Assembly: GCF_000454545.1 (NCBI RefSeq)
Contig: NZ_CM002139.1
Coordinates: forward strand, 1,798,213 to 1,862,212
DNA length: 64,000 nt
DNA from: Xanthomonas cassavae CFBP 4642
GTDB lineage: Bacteria; Pseudomonadota; Gammaproteobacteria; Xanthomonadales; Xanthomonadaceae
Reading direction: 5' to 3'
This document shows positions 17,742 to 27,190 of the stretch, piece after piece (positions within the stretch are counted from its first letter, which is position 1; each line of letters begins with the position of its first letter). The notes under the pieces were generated by a model that saw only the letters and a program-made list of their open reading frames with translations, had not been told where the DNA came from and did not search any database. Made by a program: the position numbers and the translations under genes.

Positions 17742-17797
17742 GCTGTAAGCGGTTTCGAGCCTCCCGACTTCCCGTCCGTCGCTTTGCGGCGGGCGGG
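17742..17797 (+). promoter_or_regulatory. Structured leader of the XAC0095-like gene
   Basis: Segment 17742-17764 can pair with 17594-17618 upstream. It is followed by a 12-bp hairpin with two G-U pairs: CCCGTCCGTCGC (17771-17782), loop TTT, GCGGCGGGCGGG (17786-17797). The hairpin ends 16 bases before the AGGAG ribosome-binding site. The arrangement suggests control of translation or transcript stability. Confidence 0.5.
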
Positions 17798-17824
17798 CTG
17801 ATTCCATGGAATGAGGAGCAGGCC

Positions 17825-18091
17825 ATGTCGGACGTTGTACGCGATGCGCAGTCATACCGGGGCTACTACTTGCCAGAGGGCGCGCAATACCGCTTGCAGC
17901 AGCTGCGCGACCACATGCGCTTTCTAGCGCGTTTGGCGCAGCCGCGCACACCAGCGGAAGAGCAGGCGCGACAGCCTGCCATCTGCATGGACGAGTTGGC
18001 GTTTTGTCTGGAGCTGCTTGCCGATCAGATGACCCATGCGCTGAAGCAGGTGCAGTGGCCGGCGAGTCTGGAAGAATCAGGCGGAAAGTAG
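17825..18091 (+). CDS. Small XAC0095-like protein
   Basis: An 88-residue protein beginning MSDVVRDAQSYRGYYLPEGA, followed by a helical LQQLRDHMRFLARLAQP stretch and a C-terminal helix. It resembles the XAC0095 family of small Xanthomonas proteins of unknown role, though I cannot confirm this by search. AGGAG lies six bases before the ATG. No signal peptide or membrane segment. Its unusually structured leader and neighbouring candidate RNA suggest post-transcriptional control. It converges on the TetR gene with a 5-base gap. Confidence 0.75.
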   Translation: MSDVVRDAQSYRGYYLPEGAQYRLQQLRDHMRFLARLAQPRTPAEEQARQPAICMDELAFCLELLADQMTHALKQVQWPASLEESGGK

Positions 18092-18096
18092 CGCTC

Positions 18097-18726
18097 TTAC
18101 ACCGGCGCAGACTTCAAAATCCCCGACAGACTCTCGCGCAGGATCAACTGCAAATGCATGCGGTTGAGTTCCATGCCGCTGGTCATCACGCTGTGCAGGC
18201 CGCCGCACATGGCAGCGACGGCGAAGACGCGGGCCTGGAATTCCTGCTCGCTGCTGGCCGGGTCGGCGTGGCCGCGCAGCAGGCGCTTGAGCAGGGCGCT
18301 GAGGTGTTCGATCAGCGATGCGCTCTGCCGGCGCATGAAGGCGGCCAGCACCGGGTCGCGCAGGGTGGCCAGGTGCAGTTCCAGGTCGATGCGGGTGCGC
18401 TTGATGTTGATTTCCTGCAGCAGCCATTCTTCGAGCAGGCCGGCGATGAAATCCACCACGTGCACGTTGGCCGGGCGTTCCACCAGCCACATCTGGCGGA
18501 TGGCGCGCATGTAGTTGCGCTCCAGCAATGCGCGCACCAGCGCGTCCTTGTCTTCGAAACGTTGCAGCAGGCTGCCGCAGCTGACCTTGGCGCGCTCGGC
18601 GATCAGCTCGAAGCTGGTGGCACTCAGGCCGATGACGTCGATGCACTGCTCGGTGGCGTCCAGCACCTCTTCCAGCAGCAGTGCTTCGCGCTCTTTTACC
18701 GTGCGCAGCAACAGGACGTTGGACAT
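18097..18726 (-). CDS. TetR/AcrR-family regulator
   Basis: A 209-residue regulator. The N-terminal helix-turn-helix (about residues 10-60) is recognisable as GLSATSFELIAERAKVSCGSLLQRFEDKDALV. The rest is a helical ligand domain without a known signature. No operon partner is visible; the phosphatase gene lies divergently 188 bases away and is the most plausible neighbouring target. The ligand is unknown. Confidence 0.83.
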   Translation of the reverse strand: MSNVLLLRTVKEREALLLEEVLDATEQCIDVIGLSATSFELIAERAKVSCGSLLQRFEDKDALVRALLERNYMRAIRQMWLVERPANVHVVDFIAGLLEEWLLQEINIKRTRIDLELHLATLRDPVLAAFMRRQSASLIEHLSALLKRLLRGHADPASSEQEFQARVFAVAAMCGGLHSVMTSGMELNRMHLQLILRESLSGILKSAPV

Positions 18727-18914
18727 GGGCAGCAGGGTGTCGGGGGGCTGCAGTATACCGGCGCGGCGTTACCCATCCGTTGCGTTCGCTTGTTGCTGTG
18801 CCATCAGTCATGCATGCGCGTGCGTATTGAAACACCGGTCACAGATGCGCTGGTCGACCATGTTTTCACGGCGGCTGTGCGACACGTGAGGTCGACGTTG
18901 TGCAGGAGAAGCAT

Positions 18915-19688
18915 GTGAGTGAGAAGAGTGCGGTAGCCGGTGTCTCGGCGCAGTGGCCGGCGCGGTTGTGGGTGGTGCGGCATGGGCAAAGCGCGGGCAA
19001 TGTGGCGCGCGATGTGGCCGAGTCCAACGGCTCGGCCTTGATCGACCTGGAGCACCGCGATGCGGATGTGCCGTTGTCGGCGCTGGGCGAGCGCCAGGCC
19101 GAGGCGTTGGGGGCGTGGATGGCCGGTTTGCCCGAGCACGAGCGCCCGACGCTGATCCTGAGTTCCACCTACGTGCGTGCGCGCCAGACCGCCGCTGCGG
19201 TGGCGCGTGCGCTGGGGCAGCTGGCCGAGTCGGTCAGCGTGGACGAGCGTTTGCGCGAGAAGGAATTCGGCGTGCTCGACCGCTACACCACGGCCGGCAT
19301 TCTTGCGACCTTTCCGGAGCTGGCCGAGCAGCGCAAGCTGGTGGGCAAGTTCTACTTTCGCCCGCCCGGTGGCGAGAGCTGGTGCGATGTGATCTTCCGC
19401 CTGCGCGGGGTGGTGGGCGATCTGCAGCGCAACCATGTGGGCGCGCGGGTGCTGATCGTGGGGCATCAGGTGATCGTCAATTGCTTCCGCTACCTGATCG
19501 AGCGGATGGACGAGGCCACCATCCTGGGCATCGACCGCGAGGGCGATGTGCCCAATTGCGGCGTCACCGAATACGCGGCTGCGGCCGATGGGCAATCGCT
19601 GGAATTGCTGCGCACCAAGTTCGTGCCGCCAGAGCTGGCCGACGAGCCGGTGACCACCGAGTCCGACCGCCCGGCCGGGGCGCGCTGA
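18915..19688 (+). CDS. Histidine phosphatase (phosphoglycerate mutase-like)
   Basis: A 257-residue histidine-phosphatase-superfamily protein. The catalytic RHG motif appears as VVRHGQSAGN near the N-terminus, with a second catalytic His in VLIVGHQVIVNCFRYL. The substrate is not predictable from sequence. The GTG at 18915 is chosen because AGGAG lies just upstream; a GTG five codons earlier has none. The stop overlaps the start of the hydrate dehydratase gene (TGATG), so the two are coupled. Confidence 0.85.
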   Translation: MSEKSAVAGVSAQWPARLWVVRHGQSAGNVARDVAESNGSALIDLEHRDADVPLSALGERQAEALGAWMAGLPEHERPTLILSSTYVRARQTAAAVARALGQLAESVSVDERLREKEFGVLDRYTTAGILATFPELAEQRKLVGKFYFRPPGGESWCDVIFRLRGVVGDLQRNHVGARVLIVGHQVIVNCFRYLIERMDEATILGIDREGDVPNCGVTEYAAAADGQSLELLRTKFVPPELADEPVTTESDRPAGAR

Positions 19689-20563
19689 TGGCCGCCCCGC
19701 GCGTGCGCATGCTCACTGCGGCCGCCTTGCGGGCGATGCCGTTGCCGGCCCCGGGTGGCGACAAGGAGCAGCGTGGGCGCGTGTTGATCGTGGGCGGCTC
19801 GATGCGTGTGCCGGGTGCGGTGCTGCTGGCCGGCGAGGCGGCGCTGCGCACCGGTGCGGGCAAGTTGCAGATCGCTACAGCGGCCAGTGTGGCGCCGGGC
19901 ATGGCCTTGGCGGTACCGGAGGCGCTGGTGCTGGGGTTGGCGCAGAACGGTCAGGGCGAGATCGCGCGCGGGCACCGCGCGCTGGACGGTGCGATGGCGG
20001 CCTGCGATGCGGCAGTGATCGGGCCGGGGATGGCGTCGTCGGCCACCACCACGGCGATGGTCAGGCGCGCCGCCGAGCAGGCGGTGTGCACCTTGGTGCT
20101 GGATGCCGGTGCGTTGTCGCGTGGCCTGCGGGCGCCGATCGGGCGGCCATTCGTATTGACGCCGCATGCGGGCGAGATGGCAACCCTGGCCGGCGACGAC
20201 AAGGCGGCGGTGGAAGCGGCGCCGGGCGCGTACGCGTACGCGTTGAAGTTTGCGCAGAAGCTGCGCAGCGTGGTGATCGTCAAGGGCGCGGACAGCTTTA
20301 TTGCCGGCCCGGATGGAGTGGTGTGGATGCATCGCGGGGGCGCGTCCGGGTTGGGTACGTCCGGGTCTGGCGATGTCCTGGCGGGATTGATTGCCGGCTT
20401 TGCCGCGCGCGGCTGCGATGCGTTGACCGCTGCGTTATGGGGCGTGTTTGTGCATGCGGCGGCGGGCAGGCAGTTGGCCAGGCGGATTGGGCCAGTGGGG
20501 TTTCTGGCGCGCGAGCTTGGGCTGGAAGTGCCTGGGATTTTGGATCGGTTGGCACGCCGGTGA
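19688..20563 (+). CDS. nnrD: ADP-dependent NAD(P)H-hydrate dehydratase
   Basis: A 291-residue member of the ribokinase-like NnrD family, which dehydrates hydrated NAD(P)H back to the active cofactor. Typical blocks include GRVLIVGGS near the start, LTPHAGEM and the anion-hole/catalytic GTSGSGDVLAGLIAGF. The epimerase partner NnrE, fused in E. coli, is not fused here, so it must be encoded elsewhere. It overlaps the phosphatase stop by one base. Confidence 0.92.
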   Translation: MAAPRVRMLTAAALRAMPLPAPGGDKEQRGRVLIVGGSMRVPGAVLLAGEAALRTGAGKLQIATAASVAPGMALAVPEALVLGLAQNGQGEIARGHRALDGAMAACDAAVIGPGMASSATTTAMVRRAAEQAVCTLVLDAGALSRGLRAPIGRPFVLTPHAGEMATLAGDDKAAVEAAPGAYAYALKFAQKLRSVVIVKGADSFIAGPDGVVWMHRGGASGLGTSGSGDVLAGLIAGFAARGCDALTAALWGVFVHAAAGRQLARRIGPVGFLARELGLEVPGILDRLARR

Positions 20564-20599
20564 TCGACGCTCGTCGCGTTGATGCGGCGCGCAGACCAA

Positions 20600-20637
20600 G
20601 CCCCTCTCCAGCGGGAGATGGATTGGGGTGAGGGTAG
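20600..20637. repeat. Reversed variant of the CCCTCATCC repeat family
   Basis: CCCCTCTCCAGCGGGAGATGG followed by ATTGGGGTGAGGGTA, the reverse-orientation form of the elements at 3366, 20724 and 22491. Intergenic after nnrD. The rest of the gap to 20872 holds no gene. Confidence 0.55.
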
Positions 20638-20723
20638 GTTTGCTGGAGTCGTGGGGCTGTCTTTCCAGTTGGGGTTTAGGTTGTTGCCTTGATTGCAGGG
20701 GGCGGGTTGCACTCTTGGCAGGC

Positions 20724-20771
20724 GTACCCTCATCCGGCCCTTCGGGCCACCTTCTCCCGAGGGGAGAAGGG
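20724..20771. repeat. Dispersed repeat, CCCTCATCCG...GGGAGAAGG family
   Basis: GTACCCTCATCCGGCCC with a GGCCCTTCGGGCC hairpin, then TTCTCCCGAGGGGAGAAGG. Closely matches the copy at 22491, so the GH30 gene is bracketed by two direct copies. Confidence 0.75.
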
Positions 20772-20872
20772 AGTATCCATTGGTGAAAGGGTGCATGGTT
20801 GCGCTCGTTTGTTGCGCGATGTTGCGCCGCGTTGGTCGGTTAGGCTTGGTCACCAACCTGGGAGGGTGCACG

Positions 20873-22456
20873 GTGAAGCGAACGATTGCGTGGTCGATGG
20901 TCGGGGTTCTGGGAGTTTGGGGTGCTGCGACTGAAACGGTGTTGGCATCTGCATCTGCATCTGCAACAGCAGCAACAGCAACAGCAACAGCAACAACGCC
21001 GATTCCGATGCCGGCATCGCCTGCATCCACGCCCGCATCGAAGGCGGTAGAAGCTGCGGTTGCGGATGCTGCTGTTCCGCCAGCCGCCGCCGGTGCACTA
21101 CGCGTTTACACCTCTGCCCAGGGCGCAACGCAGCAGATGCGTGTCAGCACTGTCGATGCGCCCACCGCCGGACATGCGTTGACCGAGAAGGAGAACTCCA
21201 TCTTCGTCAATCCGCAGCGGCGCTTCCAGGAGGTGCTGGGCATCGGTGGGGCGATCACCGATGCCAGTGCCGAGACCTTCGCCAGGCTGCCCAAGCCTGC
21301 GCAGCGCGCCTTGCTCACTGCCTACTACGACCCGCAAAAGGGCATCGGCTATACGCTGGCGCGCACCACCATCCACAGCTCGGATTTCAGCAGCGGCAGC
21401 TACACCTACATCAAGGAAGGCGATGCGGCGCTGAAGAGCTTTTCGGTCAGGCACGATCAGCGTTATCGCATCCCGATGCTGCGCCAGGCCATTGCGGCGG
21501 CCGGCGGCAAGTTGACGACATTTGCCAGCCCGTGGAGCGCGCCGGCCTTTATGAAAGACAGCAACAACATGCTCAAGGGCGGCAAGTTGCTGCCCGCGTA
21601 TGCGCCGGCCTGGGCCACCTACTACACGCGCTTTATTGCGGCCTACGAGAAAGCCGGCATCCCGATTTGGGGCATCAGCCTGCAGAACGAGCCGATGGCG
21701 GTGCAGACCTGGGAGTCGATGGTGTTTTCCGCCGAGGAAGAGCGCGACTTTTTGAAGAACCACCTCGGCCCGACGATGGAGCAGGCCGGCTATGGCGACC
21801 GAAAGATCATCGTGTGGGACCACAACCGCGACATGATGCTGCACCGCGCGCATGTGATCTTCGACGATCCGGAAGCGGCGAAATACGCGTGGGGCATGGG
21901 CTTCCACTGGTACGAGACCTGGGCCGGGTTCGCGCCGATGGTAGAGAACGTGGCGGCGGTGGCACAGGCGTACCCGGACAAGCCGCTACTGCTGACCGAA
22001 GCGGCGGTGGAAAAGTTCGATCCGGCAAAGTTGCAGTACTGGCCCAACGGTGAGCGCTATGGCACCGCCATCATCAACGATCTCAATCATGGGGCGGTGG
22101 GCTGGACCGACTGGAATATCCTGCTCGACCAGCACGGCGGGCCGAACCACGTGGGCAACTACTGTTTTGCGCCGGTGCATGCCGACACGCGCACCGGCGA
22201 GGTGATCTACACGCCAAGCTATTGGTACATCGGCCACTTTTCCAAGTTCATCCGCCCCGGCGCGCGGCGGGTGAGTGCGGCCAGCAGCCGCAGCAATCTG
22301 GCAACGACGTCCTTTCTCAACACCGATGGCAGCCTGGCCACGGTGGTGATGAATGCCAGCGATGTGGCGATCCGTTACAACCTGTATGTGGGCGAGGCAT
22401 CGAGTGAATTGGAGATCCCGCCGCATGCGATCCAGACGGTGGTGATGACGCAATAA
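20873..22456 (+). CDS. GH30 glycosidase (glucosylceramidase-like)
   Basis: A 527-residue exported glycoside hydrolase of family 30. After a signal peptide and an Ala/Thr-rich low-complexity linker, the (beta/alpha)8 domain runs from about residue 100. The acid/base Glu lies in ISLQNEPMA and the nucleophile Glu in LLLTEAAVEK; a C-terminal beta domain follows. GH30 enzymes act on glucosylceramide, beta-1,6-glucan or xylan. The GTG at 20873 follows GGGAGG and begins the signal sequence, so it is preferred over upstream starts. A hexanucleotide microsatellite lies in the linker. Confidence 0.9.
   Translation: MKRTIAWSMVGVLGVWGAATETVLASASASATAATATATATTPIPMPASPASTPASKAVEAAVADAAVPPAAAGALRVYTSAQGATQQMRVSTVDAPTAGHALTEKENSIFVNPQRRFQEVLGIGGAITDASAETFARLPKPAQRALLTAYYDPQKGIGYTLARTTIHSSDFSSGSYTYIKEGDAALKSFSVRHDQRYRIPMLRQAIAAAGGKLTTFASPWSAPAFMKDSNNMLKGGKLLPAYAPAWATYYTRFIAAYEKAGIPIWGISLQNEPMAVQTWESMVFSAEEERDFLKNHLGPTMEQAGYGDRKIIVWDHNRDMMLHRAHVIFDDPEAAKYAWGMGFHWYETWAGFAPMVENVAAVAQAYPDKPLLLTEAAVEKFDPAKLQYWPNGERYGTAIINDLNHGAVGWTDWNILLDQHGGPNHVGNYCFAPVHADTRTGEVIYTPSYWYIGHFSKFIRPGARRVSAASSRSNLATTSFLNTDGSLATVVMNASDVAIRYNLYVGEASSELEIPPHAIQTVVMTQ
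20945..20997. repeat. GCATCT/GCAACA microsatellite inside GH30 gene
   Basis: Three tandem GCATCT units, then GCAACA, one GCA and four more GCAACA units, coding Ala-Ser and Ala-Thr repeats in the exported linker. Units are multiples of three, so length changes would stay in frame. Confidence 0.85.
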
Positions 22457-22490
22457 GCGCAGGCCGTGGGCGGACCATTGGTGGGGTTGC

Positions 22491-22536
22491 GTACCCTCAT
22501 CCGCCCTTCGGGCACCTTCTCCCGGTGGGAGAAGGG
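22491..22536. repeat. Dispersed repeat, CCCTCATCCG...GGGAGAAGG family
   Basis: GTACCCTCATCCGCCCTTCG followed by GGCACCTTCTCCCGGTGGGAGAAGG. The copy downstream of GH30, direct relative to 20724. The remainder of the gap to 22729 holds no gene. Confidence 0.78.
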
Positions 22537-22729
22537 AAGCTTCGCATGATCGAAGCCGTCTTTGCGTAGCTGGTCGAACTACCTTGCGGTTCGGTGGTGC
22601 TGATGCATCAGCATTCGAGACTGCCGCCACTACCAAAAGCGCCATTGAAGAAAACCCCGCCGACCACTGCGCATGCAGCGATCGGCGGGGTTCTGGTGAC
22701 GTGACGTTGGAAGTGCGCTTTAAGCTAAC

Positions 22730-23632
22730 TCAGGACAGCAGCAACCCACCGGTGGCACCGAATACTTCGCCCGTCACATAGCTGGATTCCTGCGAGGCCA
22801 GGATCACATACAGCGGCGCCATCTCCACCGGCTGGCCGGCACGCTTGAGCGGGGTTTCCGAGCCGAACTCGGGAATCTTTTCCGGCGGCTGGCCACCGCT
22901 GGGTTGCAGCGGGGTCCACACCGGCCCGGGCGCGACGGCATTGACGCGGATGCCCTTCTCGGCGACCTGCTGGGCCAGGCCCTTGGTGAAGTTGACGATG
23001 GCCGCCTTGGTGGACGCGTAGTCCAGCAGCGTCGGCGAGGGCTGGTAGGACTGGATCGAGCCGGTGTTGATGATGGATGCGCCCGGCGGCAGGTGCGGAA
23101 TGGCCGCCTTGCACAGCCAGAACATCGCGTACACGTTGCTCTTGTAGGTGGCGTCGAACTGCTCGGTGGTGATGTCGGCGATGTCTTTCATCGCGGTCTG
23201 CTTGCCGGCGATATTGACCAGCAGATCCAGCCCACCGAGCTCCTTGACCGCGCGTGCGACCAACTGGTTGCAGAAAGCCTCATCCTTGAGATCACCGGGG
23301 ATGCTGATCGCCTTGCGGCCTTCGGCCTCGATCAACTTCACCACCTCCGCAGCGTCCTGCTCTTCTTCCGGCAGGTAGTTCAGCACGATGTCGGCGCCTT
23401 CGCGTGCGTAGGCGATTGCAGTGGCGCGGCCAATGCCCGAGTCGGCGCCGGTGATCAGCGCCTTGCGGCCCTTCAGGCGGCCGAAGCCCTGGTAGCTCTG
23501 CTCGCCGTGGTCGGCCTTGGGCTGCAATGCATGGATGGTGCCCGGCGCTTCCTGGGTCTGCTCGGGGAACTTGGGCTGTGGAAACTGGGTGAGCGGGTTC
23601 TGCATTTCGTACTGGTTCTTGGTGCTGGACAT
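22730..23632 (-). CDS. SDR oxidoreductase, YghA / general-stress type
   Basis: A 300-residue short-chain dehydrogenase with the N-terminal extension ([17 protein letters not shown]) typical of the YghA/GSP39 group. TGADSGIG binds the cofactor, and the catalytic Tyr and Lys lie in DYASTKAAI. The C-terminal [14 protein letters not shown] is conserved. Members reduce aldehydes or oxidise sugars with NADP and are often stress-induced. The ATG at 23632 begins the family N-terminus; the longer frame upstream lacks homologous features. Confidence 0.9.
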   Translation of the reverse strand: MSSTKNQYEMQNPLTQFPQPKFPEQTQEAPGTIHALQPKADHGEQSYQGFGRLKGRKALITGADSGIGRATAIAYAREGADIVLNYLPEEEQDAAEVVKLIEAEGRKAISIPGDLKDEAFCNQLVARAVKELGGLDLLVNIAGKQTAMKDIADITTEQFDATYKSNVYAMFWLCKAAIPHLPPGASIINTGSIQSYQPSPTLLDYASTKAAIVNFTKGLAQQVAEKGIRVNAVAPGPVWTPLQPSGGQPPEKIPEFGSETPLKRAGQPVEMAPLYVILASQESSYVTGEVFGATGGLLLS

Positions 23633-23816
23633 GCGCTGGCTCCTGCAGTGGGGGATGGCAGGGCCGCAGCGTGCTGCGGCCGATGCGGAGCAGTCTGGAA
23701 ACCACGGCGATGCGTGCGGGTGAACGAATGTTGTGCATGATGTGAACGCGCCACGCAGATGGCGTGCGTGCGGTGCTGCTGCGCCGTGCACGCAGGCCAC
23801 GACCAGGAGGACCGCA

Positions 23817-24524
23817 ATGCAGTGTGTAGGGATCGATGGCGCCGGCAGCGGCTGGCTGGCGGTGTGGCAGGCCGGCGATGGATTGCAGTTTGCCGGCTAT
23901 CCCACAGTGGCCGCGGTGGCGAGCGCATTGGGGGACGTTGCTGTGCTGGGCGTGGATATTCCGATCGGTTTGAGCGAGCACGCGCCACGCGCCGCGGATG
24001 TGCAGGCGCGGCGCTTTGTGGGTGGGCGCCGCGCATGCAGCATCTTTGCCGCGCCATTGCGCGGCATGCTGCATGCACCCACGCAGGTGGACGCCTCTGC
24101 GTTGCATCGGGTGCTGGACCACGACGGGCAGCGTGGCTTTGGCGTGCAGTCGTTTGCGCTGCTGTCGAAGATTCGTGCCTGGGACGATGCCTTGCGCGCC
24201 GATCCGGCGTGGGCGGAGCGCGTGTTCGAGGTGCACCCGGAGGTGTCGTTCGCCGTGCTCGCCGGCGGGCTTGGCCTGGCGGCGGGCAAGAAGAGCAGCG
24301 CGGGCCACCAACAGCGCGCCGCCTTGCTGGTCCAGTGCTATGGCGCCAGGCAGGTGGCCGCGTTGCTGGAGCGCGTGCCGCGTGCGCTGGCCAAGCCGGA
24401 CGATGTGCTCGATGCCCTGGTGGCCTGCTGGAGCGCGCAGCGCATTGCCGCGGGCACCGCCGGCAGCCTGCCGGCGGTGGTGGAGCGCGATGCCTGCGGG
24501 CTACGCATGGGCATCCACTACTGA
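23817..24524 (+). CDS. DUF429-family protein
   Basis: A 235-residue protein of the DUF429 family, an RNase H-like fold of unknown function. Visible features are [10 protein letters not shown] at the start, [10 protein letters not shown], a [10 protein letters not shown] segment and EVHPEVSF, with [13 protein letters not shown] near the end. Acidic residues in the first two motifs are consistent with a nuclease-like active site. AGGAGG lies five bases before the ATG at 23817. It converges on the GH92 gene with only one base between stops. Confidence 0.83.
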   Translation: MQCVGIDGAGSGWLAVWQAGDGLQFAGYPTVAAVASALGDVAVLGVDIPIGLSEHAPRAADVQARRFVGGRRACSIFAAPLRGMLHAPTQVDASALHRVLDHDGQRGFGVQSFALLSKIRAWDDALRADPAWAERVFEVHPEVSFAVLAGGLGLAAGKKSSAGHQQRAALLVQCYGARQVAALLERVPRALAKPDDVLDALVACWSAQRIAAGTAGSLPAVVERDACGLRMGIHY

Positions 24525-24525
24525 C

Positions 24526-26880
24526 TCAGCGCGTCTGCGTCGACATCGAATACGGCCGCTGCGCCGGATCGGTGGCCCATTGCGTGTTCGGCGTGGCCTG
24601 CATGCGGAAGCGCAACTCGCCGCCGGCCTGGATTTCTTCATGCGTGAGGTAGGCGCGGGTCAGCGGCTGGCCGTTGAGGGTGACGCTGCCGACGTAGCTG
24701 CGCGCCTTGCTCAGGCCATCGGCAATCACGCTGAAGCGCTTGCCATTGGGCAGCTTGAGCGTGGCGCGCGGCAGGAACGGGCGGCCGATGATGTACTGGT
24801 TGCTGCCCGGTGCCACCGGATAAAAACCCAGCGTGGTGAACACGTACCAGGCCGACATCTGGCCGAGGTCGTCGTTGCCGGCCAGGCCCTCTGGGCCGGC
24901 GTGGTATTGGGTGTCCATGATCTGGGTCAGTCGCGCCTGGGTGCGCCAGGGCTGGCCGGCGTAGGCGTACAGGTAGGCGACATGGTGGCTGGGCTCGTTG
25001 CCGTGCGCGTACCAGCCGATCAGGCCGGTGATGTCTTCCATATGCGCGAACACCTTGGGGTCGACCTTGGCATCGAACACCGCATCCAGGCGCGCCAGCA
25101 GTTTGTCGTCGCCGCCATGTGCGGCGGCAAGCCCGGCGACGTCCTGCGGCACATACCAGGAGTATTGCCAGGCATTGCCTTCGGTGTAGTCGCTGCCGTA
25201 GCCGCTGGCCGAGGGGTCGAATGGTTCGCGGAAGTTGCCGGCACGCGTGCGTGCACGCATGTAGCCTGTAGCGGGATCGAAGGCGTGTTTCCAGTTGCTA
25301 GCGCGCTTGCTGAATTCTGCGGCGATGGCAGGCTTGCCAAGCTTGTCGGCCATGCGCGCGATGGTCCAGTCGTCGAAGGCGTATTCCAGCGTCTTGGAGG
25401 CGGCTTCGCCTTCTTCATCGATGGGCACGTAGCCCAGCTCGCGGTACTGCGCGATGCCGTCGTAAGGGCCGTAGTTGGCGCTGGCGACCATGGCATCGAG
25501 CGCTTCGTTGGCATCGAAGCCGCCGATGCCTTTCATGTAGGCATCGGCAATCACCGGCACGGCGTGGTAGCCGATCATGCACCAGGTTTCCAGGCCGTGG
25601 AACGCCCAGACGGGCAGGATGCCGTAGGCGCTCTCGCGGCGTGAGGCGAGCAAGGAATTGACCATGTCGCTGCTGCGTTGTGGCGGCTGCACCAGGGTCA
25701 GCAGCGGATGCAGGGCGCGGTAGGTGTCCCAGAGCGAGAAGGTGGAATAGTTGGTCCAGCCACGCGCCTGATGCACGGCATTGTCCGGCCCGCGGTACTG
25801 GCCATCGCTGTCCATAAACAGGGTGGGGCCGAGCAGAGTGTGATAGAGCGCGGTGTAGAGCTGGGTGCGTTGTTGCGGCGTGCCTTGCGCATCGATCGCC
25901 GACAGCGCCTGTGTCCACTGCGCGCGTGCATCGGCGCGCACGCGGTCAAAATCGAAATCGGGCACTTCCGCGTCGAGATTGGCGATGGCGCCGGCCTCGC
26001 TGACCGGCGACAGCGCAACCTTGACCACCAGCGGCGTGCCATCGTTGGCGACGTCGAACACGCCGACCAGTTGCCGGCCTTCGATCTGTGCGCGCTGCGC
26101 GGGGTTCTTCTCGCCCGGCGGCGGAAATCCCTTGTACGGGATGTCCTGCTCGGTGTCGTGCAGTTGGGTAGCGGTGAGTGGGCGCGAAAAACGCATGGCG
26201 AAGTACAGCTGCCGGCCAGGTGCCCAGCCGCGGGTTTCGCGAAAGCCGGTGACGGTGCCGTCGCCGCGCACGCGCAGCCGCGACCACTGCACCTTGCCGG
26301 GGTAGTCGTACAGGCTGGTGCGCAGGTCCACCAGCACATGCGCCGGCGTGCCTTTGGGGAAGGTGTAGCGATGCACACCCACGCGCGCACTGGCGGTGAG
26401 TTCGGCGCGGATGTTGCGGTCCTTCAAGGTCACCGCGTAATAGCCGGGTTGCACCTGCTCGCTGGCATGGTCGAACTGCGCGGTGTAGCCGCTGCCCGGT
26501 GTGGCGGCATCGCCGCGTTCGAGTCTGACCTGGCCGGTCTGCGGCATCAGCAGCACGTCGCCCAGGTCCGAATGCCCGGAGCCGGAAAAGTGCGTGTGCG
26601 AGAAGCCGACAATCGTGGTGTCGCCGTGCCGGTAACCGGCGGCCCAGCCATAGGCCTCCTTGCGCGGCTTGATCTGCGTGTCCGGGCTCAGCTGCACCAT
26701 GCCGAACGGCAGCGTGGCACCGGGATAGGTGTGGCCTTCGCCACCGGTGCCGATCAACGGGTCGACCGCGCTGAAACCCGCGTCGTCCCCACGTGGCGCC
26801 GCATTGCCGGCAAAGCTGACGCAGGCGGCAAGCAGCGCCAGCCAACGCAGGGGAGAGAAGGCGATTGAGCGATGCTGCAT
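24526..26880 (-). CDS. GH92 alpha-mannosidase, exported
   Basis: A 784-residue glycoside hydrolase family 92 enzyme, a calcium-dependent exo-alpha-mannosidase family. The signal peptide ends near AGNA (about residue 27). The N-terminal beta domain begins VDPLIGTGGEGHTYPGA, and the (alpha/alpha)6 domain includes FSLWDTYRALHPL, WCMIGYHAVPV and GLAGNDDLGQMSAWY, blocks typical of the active site. It probably trims mannose from N-glycans or mannans in the periplasm. The ATG at 26880 begins the signal peptide; the longer frame upstream is not supported. Confidence 0.93.
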   Translation of the reverse strand: MQHRSIAFSPLRWLALLAACVSFAGNAAPRGDDAGFSAVDPLIGTGGEGHTYPGATLPFGMVQLSPDTQIKPRKEAYGWAAGYRHGDTTIVGFSHTHFSGSGHSDLGDVLLMPQTGQVRLERGDAATPGSGYTAQFDHASEQVQPGYYAVTLKDRNIRAELTASARVGVHRYTFPKGTPAHVLVDLRTSLYDYPGKVQWSRLRVRGDGTVTGFRETRGWAPGRQLYFAMRFSRPLTATQLHDTEQDIPYKGFPPPGEKNPAQRAQIEGRQLVGVFDVANDGTPLVVKVALSPVSEAGAIANLDAEVPDFDFDRVRADARAQWTQALSAIDAQGTPQQRTQLYTALYHTLLGPTLFMDSDGQYRGPDNAVHQARGWTNYSTFSLWDTYRALHPLLTLVQPPQRSSDMVNSLLASRRESAYGILPVWAFHGLETWCMIGYHAVPVIADAYMKGIGGFDANEALDAMVASANYGPYDGIAQYRELGYVPIDEEGEAASKTLEYAFDDWTIARMADKLGKPAIAAEFSKRASNWKHAFDPATGYMRARTRAGNFREPFDPSASGYGSDYTEGNAWQYSWYVPQDVAGLAAAHGGDDKLLARLDAVFDAKVDPKVFAHMEDITGLIGWYAHGNEPSHHVAYLYAYAGQPWRTQARLTQIMDTQYHAGPEGLAGNDDLGQMSAWYVFTTLGFYPVAPGSNQYIIGRPFLPRATLKLPNGKRFSVIADGLSKARSYVGSVTLNGQPLTRAYLTHEEIQAGGELRFRMQATPNTQWATDPAQRPYSMSTQTR

Positions 26881-27190
26881 GCGAACGGTTCCAGGCGGAT
26901 GCAGCGCCGGACCGTAGCACAGCTGTCGGGCCTGATCGCATGACGTCCATGCCTGCATCGTTGAGCTCGCTAACCCGTGCGGGGCTGGCGGCGGTGATGC
27001 GTGCGCCTGTCTTTGAGAGGTTGCCGGCGTTGCGCGCAGGAGACTGCGGATGCGCAGGTCGGTCGCCCTTCTGCACGGAACGAGCGCAATGCCAGCAACT
27101 GCGAGAGAGCGTGCGAATGCGGGGCTTCGGCTGCGGGCAATCGCAACGGCAGGCTGCTGAAATCGCGCAAACCGTCCGCATATCACCCGG
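26881..27190. other. Gene-free stretch between GH92 and alkB-like gene
   Basis: About 310 bases between divergent genes. No gene, strong terminator or clear operator was recognised; it must carry promoters for both directions. Confidence 0.45.

Noticed and set aside
17690..17765. Possible integron attC site near the small RNA
   Set aside because: The core-site patterns needed for attC were not found; the symmetry fits RNA hairpins better.
20945..20997. Possible CRISPR-like tandem repeat
   Set aside because: Hexanucleotide units without spacers inside a coding gene; it is a microsatellite.
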